Shown here: positions 35,382-37,671 of the stretch, in pieces
How positions within the stretch are numbered: the stretch's first letter is position 1
How the letters are laid out: each line of letters starts with the position of its first letter
Position numbers and translations under genes: made by a program
Notes under the pieces: generated by a model
Database searches by the model: none
What the model saw: the letters and a program-made list of their open reading frames with translations, nothing else
Told to the model about the DNA's origin: nothing
NCBI GenBank assembly: GCA_016927115.1
Contig: JAFGNH010000065.1
Coordinates: forward strand, 1 to 37,671
DNA from: Anaerolineales bacterium
GTDB lineage: Bacteria > Chloroflexota > Anaerolineae > Anaerolineales > E44-bin32
Direction of reading: 5' to 3'
Length of the DNA: 37,671 bases

Positions 35382-36163
35382 TCTTTCTCAAACTCGGCGG
35401 CTCATTGATTACCGATAAGGCAGAACCCGAAACAGTCAGGGAAAGTATCCTCCACCAGGTGGCAGGTGAAATTGCTGCGTTTTTAAAGGAAAACCCTTCC
35501 GAAAGACTGCTTCTGGGGCATGGCTCAGGGTCATTCGGTCATTTTCATGCCTCAAAATACAATACCCATCTCGGTGCAACATCTTCTGAAGAATGGCATG
35601 GCTTCAGTGAAGTCTGGGCTTCTGCAAATAAGTTGAATACGATTGTGATGGAAACCCTGAGAAATGCCGGAGTACCTGCTGTTCGCTTTTCTCCCTCATC
35701 CACAGTTGTGGCCGAAAATGGCAGGATTGCATCCATGGAGATCGAACCTATTCTCCATTGCCTCAACGCTGGACTGCTTCCGGTCGTCCATGGCGATACC
35801 GCATTCGATCGAAAACAGGGCGCCACTATCCTTTCAACGGAAGCGGTATTCCTTTTTCTGGCTGGCCAATTAAAACCGGATCGCATTTTACTGGCCGGTA
35901 TCGAGTCCGGCGTTTACCAGCAGTACACTGATCGTAAATTGCTGTTGTCTGAAATTACGCCATCCAAGGCTGCAGAGATCGATCTGCGCGGCTCTGAAGC
36001 GACCGATGTAACAGGGGGGATGCTTGATAAGGTATCCACAGCACTTGAGCTGCTGAAAAAATATCCTTGGATCCAGATTCACATCTTCTCTGGAGTAGAA
36101 CCGGGTGCTGTGTACAAAGCACTCACAGGCGAGCCGGGCGGGACAAGAATTTCCCAACCCTGA
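35378..36163 (+). CDS. ipk: Isopentenyl phosphate kinase
   Basis: A 261-residue amino-acid-kinase-fold protein that converts isopentenyl phosphate to isopentenyl diphosphate in the archaeal-type mevalonate pathway. It begins FLKLGGSLITDK (3-14). The signature GHGSGSFGHFHASKY (47-61) contains the His (His55) that distinguishes IPK from other family members. Further segments are VVHGDTAFDRKQGATILSTE and DVTGGMLDKV. Together with mevalonate kinase in the same operon this indicates the alternative route: mevalonate phosphate, decarboxylation, then IPK. The gene for the decarboxylase must lie elsewhere. It ends the operon; no terminator hairpin is visible in the following 128 bp. Confidence 0.94.
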   Translation: MIFLKLGGSLITDKAEPETVRESILHQVAGEIAAFLKENPSERLLLGHGSGSFGHFHASKYNTHLGATSSEEWHGFSEVWASANKLNTIVMETLRNAGVPAVRFSPSSTVVAENGRIASMEIEPILHCLNAGLLPVVHGDTAFDRKQGATILSTEAVFLFLAGQLKPDRILLAGIESGVYQQYTDRKLLLSEITPSKAAEIDLRGSEATDVTGGMLDKVSTALELLKKYPWIQIHIFSGVEPGAVYKALTGEPGGTRISQP

Positions 36164-36291
36164 AAGTAATTTTCACTATGATGAAATAGACATTTTAATA
36201 GTCGAATAACTTAAAAACCACTTCAGCAGAACTGTGATCCAATATCAGTGAAGGCATAGATGAGTCAGGCGTATAAAAAGGAGGAGACCTT

Positions 36292-36801
36292 ATGCAAACG
36301 AAAGTCCTGGTAGTTTACGCAAGCAAGCACGGTGCTACAAAGGAAATTGCTGAAAAAATAGGGGAGACCCTGACAAACATGGGGATAGACACCTCGATCG
36401 TACATGCAAGTGAAGCAACTGACCTCACCAACTACTCCACCATCATTCTGGGAAGTGCTGTTTATATAGGGCAGTGGCAGAAACCGGCAGTTTCCTTTTT
36501 AAAGAAGAACGTGGAACTATTATCCGGGAAAGATGTGTGGATTTTTTCAAGCGGGCCCAGCGGTGAGGGCGATCCGGTTGAACTCCTGCAGGGTTGGCGT
36601 TTTCCGAACTCAATAAAGGAAGAAATCGATAAGATCCAACCACGGGATATCACTGTATTCCATGGAAATCTGGATCATTCCAAACTTAACTTTTTTGAAA
36701 AATGGATTACCGGAAAAGTTAATGCGGCTGTCGGGGATTTCAGGAATTGGGCTGTAATTAAAACCTGGGCTGAAACGATCGGAAGGACACTGGTGAGTTG
36801 A
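36292..36801 (+). CDS. Flavodoxin-domain protein (HemG/Flavodoxin_5-like)
   Basis: A 169-residue flavodoxin-like protein. The FMN phosphate-binding loop YASKHGAT (9-16) is followed by IILGSAVYIGQW (about 51-62) and IFSSGPSGEG (about 84-93), the pattern of the HemG-type flavodoxin family. Roles in that family include menaquinone-dependent protoporphyrinogen oxidase and general electron transfer; no other haem genes are near, so I call only the domain. ATG 36292 has a perfect AAGGAGGAG site. A weak promoter (TTTCAC, 17 bp, TTTAAT at 36171-36199) could serve it separately from the IPK operon. Confidence 0.85.
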   Translation: MQTKVLVVYASKHGATKEIAEKIGETLTNMGIDTSIVHASEATDLTNYSTIILGSAVYIGQWQKPAVSFLKKNVELLSGKDVWIFSSGPSGEGDPVELLQGWRFPNSIKEEIDKIQPRDITVFHGNLDHSKLNFFEKWITGKVNAAVGDFRNWAVIKTWAETIGRTLVS

Positions 36802-36846
36802 CCGGTATATTCCGATTCACTCGGAGATCTGGAAGGAATACTGACA

Positions 36847-36878
36847 GGCGCAGGCATTTGAGTGAACCTGCCTGCGCC
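36847..36878. terminator. GC-rich hairpin between convergent genes
   Basis: A perfect 10-bp stem (GGCGCAGGCA / TGCCTGCGCC, loop 12 bases) lies between the flavodoxin (+) and SH3 lipoprotein (-) genes. There is no T-run on either side, so intrinsic termination is not certain, but its position suits a shared bidirectional 3'-end structure. Confidence 0.45.
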
Positions 36879-36959
36879 GTCTCCATCCGGGATCAGTATA
36901 ACGATTGATTTTCCAAGTCACTGCAACCTTTGATCTGGTTTTCCAGAAGCAGCTCTCGT

Positions 36960-37454
36960 TTAATTACCGCTATCCTCAATTACGAGGAAGGGCACCGTGT
37001 CGATATCTCCATAGATGGTTGCTGAGCCATAAAAGATCCAGCCATCTTTACCCTCACCGATACGCTCAAGGTATAACCAGCTCATGGACTGGTCATCAAG
37101 ATACTGGCCGGTAATCTGGGCTTCTGCCCCTTCCATGAAGAAATCGATCACACCATAACTCTCTCCCGGGCCGCTGCGCACATTTGCATTGTACAAGGAT
37201 ACGGCTATTGGAACAGACGGTGTAGCGGTAGGCATGGGTGTATCAGTTATGGGAATCTCTGTATCAGTAGGAGTTACAGGGATACTGGTAGGGATGGGGG
37301 TGGCAGCTTGTAGTGTGGCCGCAGCAATCGCTTCAGCAGTTCGGATTACATCTTCACCTGTCAGAGTACTTTCCCCATCCGAAGCTGATCTGCCACTACA
37401 ACCAGTTGTAAGCACAGCAATGATTCCTGCAACAACTATCCATCGTACTCTCAT
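36960..37454 (-). CDS. Lipoprotein with TP-rich linker and bacterial SH3 domain
   Basis: A 164-residue exported protein. The N-terminus MRVRWIVVAGIIAVLTTGCS is a lipoprotein signal with lipobox LTTGC (Cys19). A Thr/Pro-rich linker (about 52-80, repeated TP, PIT and PTA units) leads to an SH3b domain (about 84-150; the typical NVRSGPGESYGVI opening, and WLYLERI...DGWIFYG). Such proteins bind cell-wall or surface glycans. The start is ATG 37454 with GGAGG upstream; the longer frame would need a TTG at 37472 inside that ribosome binding site. The TP linker is common in Anaerolineae surface proteins. Confidence 0.88.
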   Translation of the reverse strand: MRVRWIVVAGIIAVLTTGCSGRSASDGESTLTGEDVIRTAEAIAAATLQAATPIPTSIPVTPTDTEIPITDTPMPTATPSVPIAVSLYNANVRSGPGESYGVIDFFMEGAEAQITGQYLDDQSMSWLYLERIGEGKDGWIFYGSATIYGDIDTVPFLVIEDSGN

Positions 37455-37668
37455 TATTTTCCTGTCCTCCAAAACGGAAGCTTCATTAATGATACTCTGG
37501 GCGCTGATCTGAAAAAGAAGAAACCGTCCTCTAAAATGCTATTTATACCATAACCTGCCTTAATTGCAGGCCGGGTGCCAGCTTGCCCAGGGGAATCGCA
37601 TTCTCGGAGGGGACTTTTAAATTGTCGACATAAGTGTTAAGATCTGGTCAACAGGAAAGGAGTTTCCA

Positions 37669-37671
37669 TGA
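37669..37671 (+). CDS. First codon of a + strand gene cut by the window end
   Basis: ATG at 37669 is preceded by AAAGGAG with six bases of spacing, a near-ideal ribosome binding site. The 214 bp before it, back to the divergent lipoprotein gene, contain a small CCTGC/GCAGG hairpin (37554-37570) and an AT-rich stretch that could hold its promoter. Nothing can be said about the product. Confidence 0.5.
   Translation, partial: 

Noticed and set aside
37180..37310. Repetitive GTA/GGGAT-like DNA as a tandem repeat or minisatellite
   Set aside because: It encodes the Thr/Pro-rich linker of the lipoprotein on the - strand; the periodicity is explained by the amino-acid composition.
1..37671. tRNA or rRNA genes, CRISPR arrays, insertion sequences, prophage genes
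   Set aside because: No cloverleaf signatures, spaced direct repeats, transposase or integrase motifs, or terminal inverted repeats with target duplications were seen.

Overview
The window looks like a chromosomal segment of a bacterium, most likely an Anaerolineae-type member of the Chloroflexota. This taxonomic call is inference. It rests on tandem DUF2298 ('YYY') membrane proteins, which I know from Chloroflexus relatives and some archaea; on an archaeal-style mevalonate kinase / isopentenyl phosphate kinase pair; on a lipoprotein with a TP-rich linker before an SH3 domain; and on clearly bacterial housekeeping genes (glmS, cmk, lepA, tlyA) with good Shine-Dalgarno sites. I see no IS element, prophage, CRISPR array, tRNA or rRNA.

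Layout. (1) 2-4691, + strand: a tightly coupled operon of a RuBisCO-like protein (5' end cut by the window edge), a SorC-type sugar-responsive regulator, a CocE/S15-type serine hydrolase and a membrane-anchored metallo-beta-lactamase-fold protein. (2) 4837-5439: a TatA gene and a TatB-like gene. (3) 5440-6179: 740 bp without a convincing gene but with three palindromes. (4) 6180-10406: an HI0933-type flavoprotein and a P2-type cation ATPase, closed by a strong terminator. (5) 10608-12770, - strand: glmS preceded by a consensus promoter and a leader that folds as a glmS self-cleaving ribozyme carrying two extra hairpins. (6) 12793-30728, - strand: a degenerate-GGDEF membrane protein, cmk, and then an envelope glycoconjugate locus. 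That locus holds a GT-C-like protein, a single YYY protein, a 1758-residue GT39-YYY fusion, another GT39 protein, a SAM methyltransferase, a GT4 glycosyltransferase, a UPF0104/AglD-like membrane protein and an RfbE-like nucleotide-sugar epimerase. (7) lepA and tlyA, - strand. (8) 33574-36163, + strand, divergent from tlyA: UbiA-family prenyltransferase, mevalonate kinase and isopentenyl phosphate kinase. (9) A flavodoxin, a convergent SH3 lipoprotein, and the first codon of a further + strand gene.

How the parts may work together. MVK and IPK supply isopentenyl diphosphate through the alternative mevalonate route. The UbiA protein resembles decaprenyl-phosphate phosphoribosyltransferase and could make a polyprenyl-phosphate sugar. 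The multi-spanning GT-C proteins in the - strand cluster are of the type that uses polyprenyl-phosphate sugars outside the membrane, while GT4, the epimerase and GlmS act on the cytoplasmic side. The cluster is therefore a plausible, functionally uncharacterised surface-glycan or glycolipid system. The best-supported unusual element is the glmS ribozyme: its catalytic core, the P3.1 pseudoknot (7 perfect pairs), P4, the cleavage site and an upstream promoter can all be read directly.
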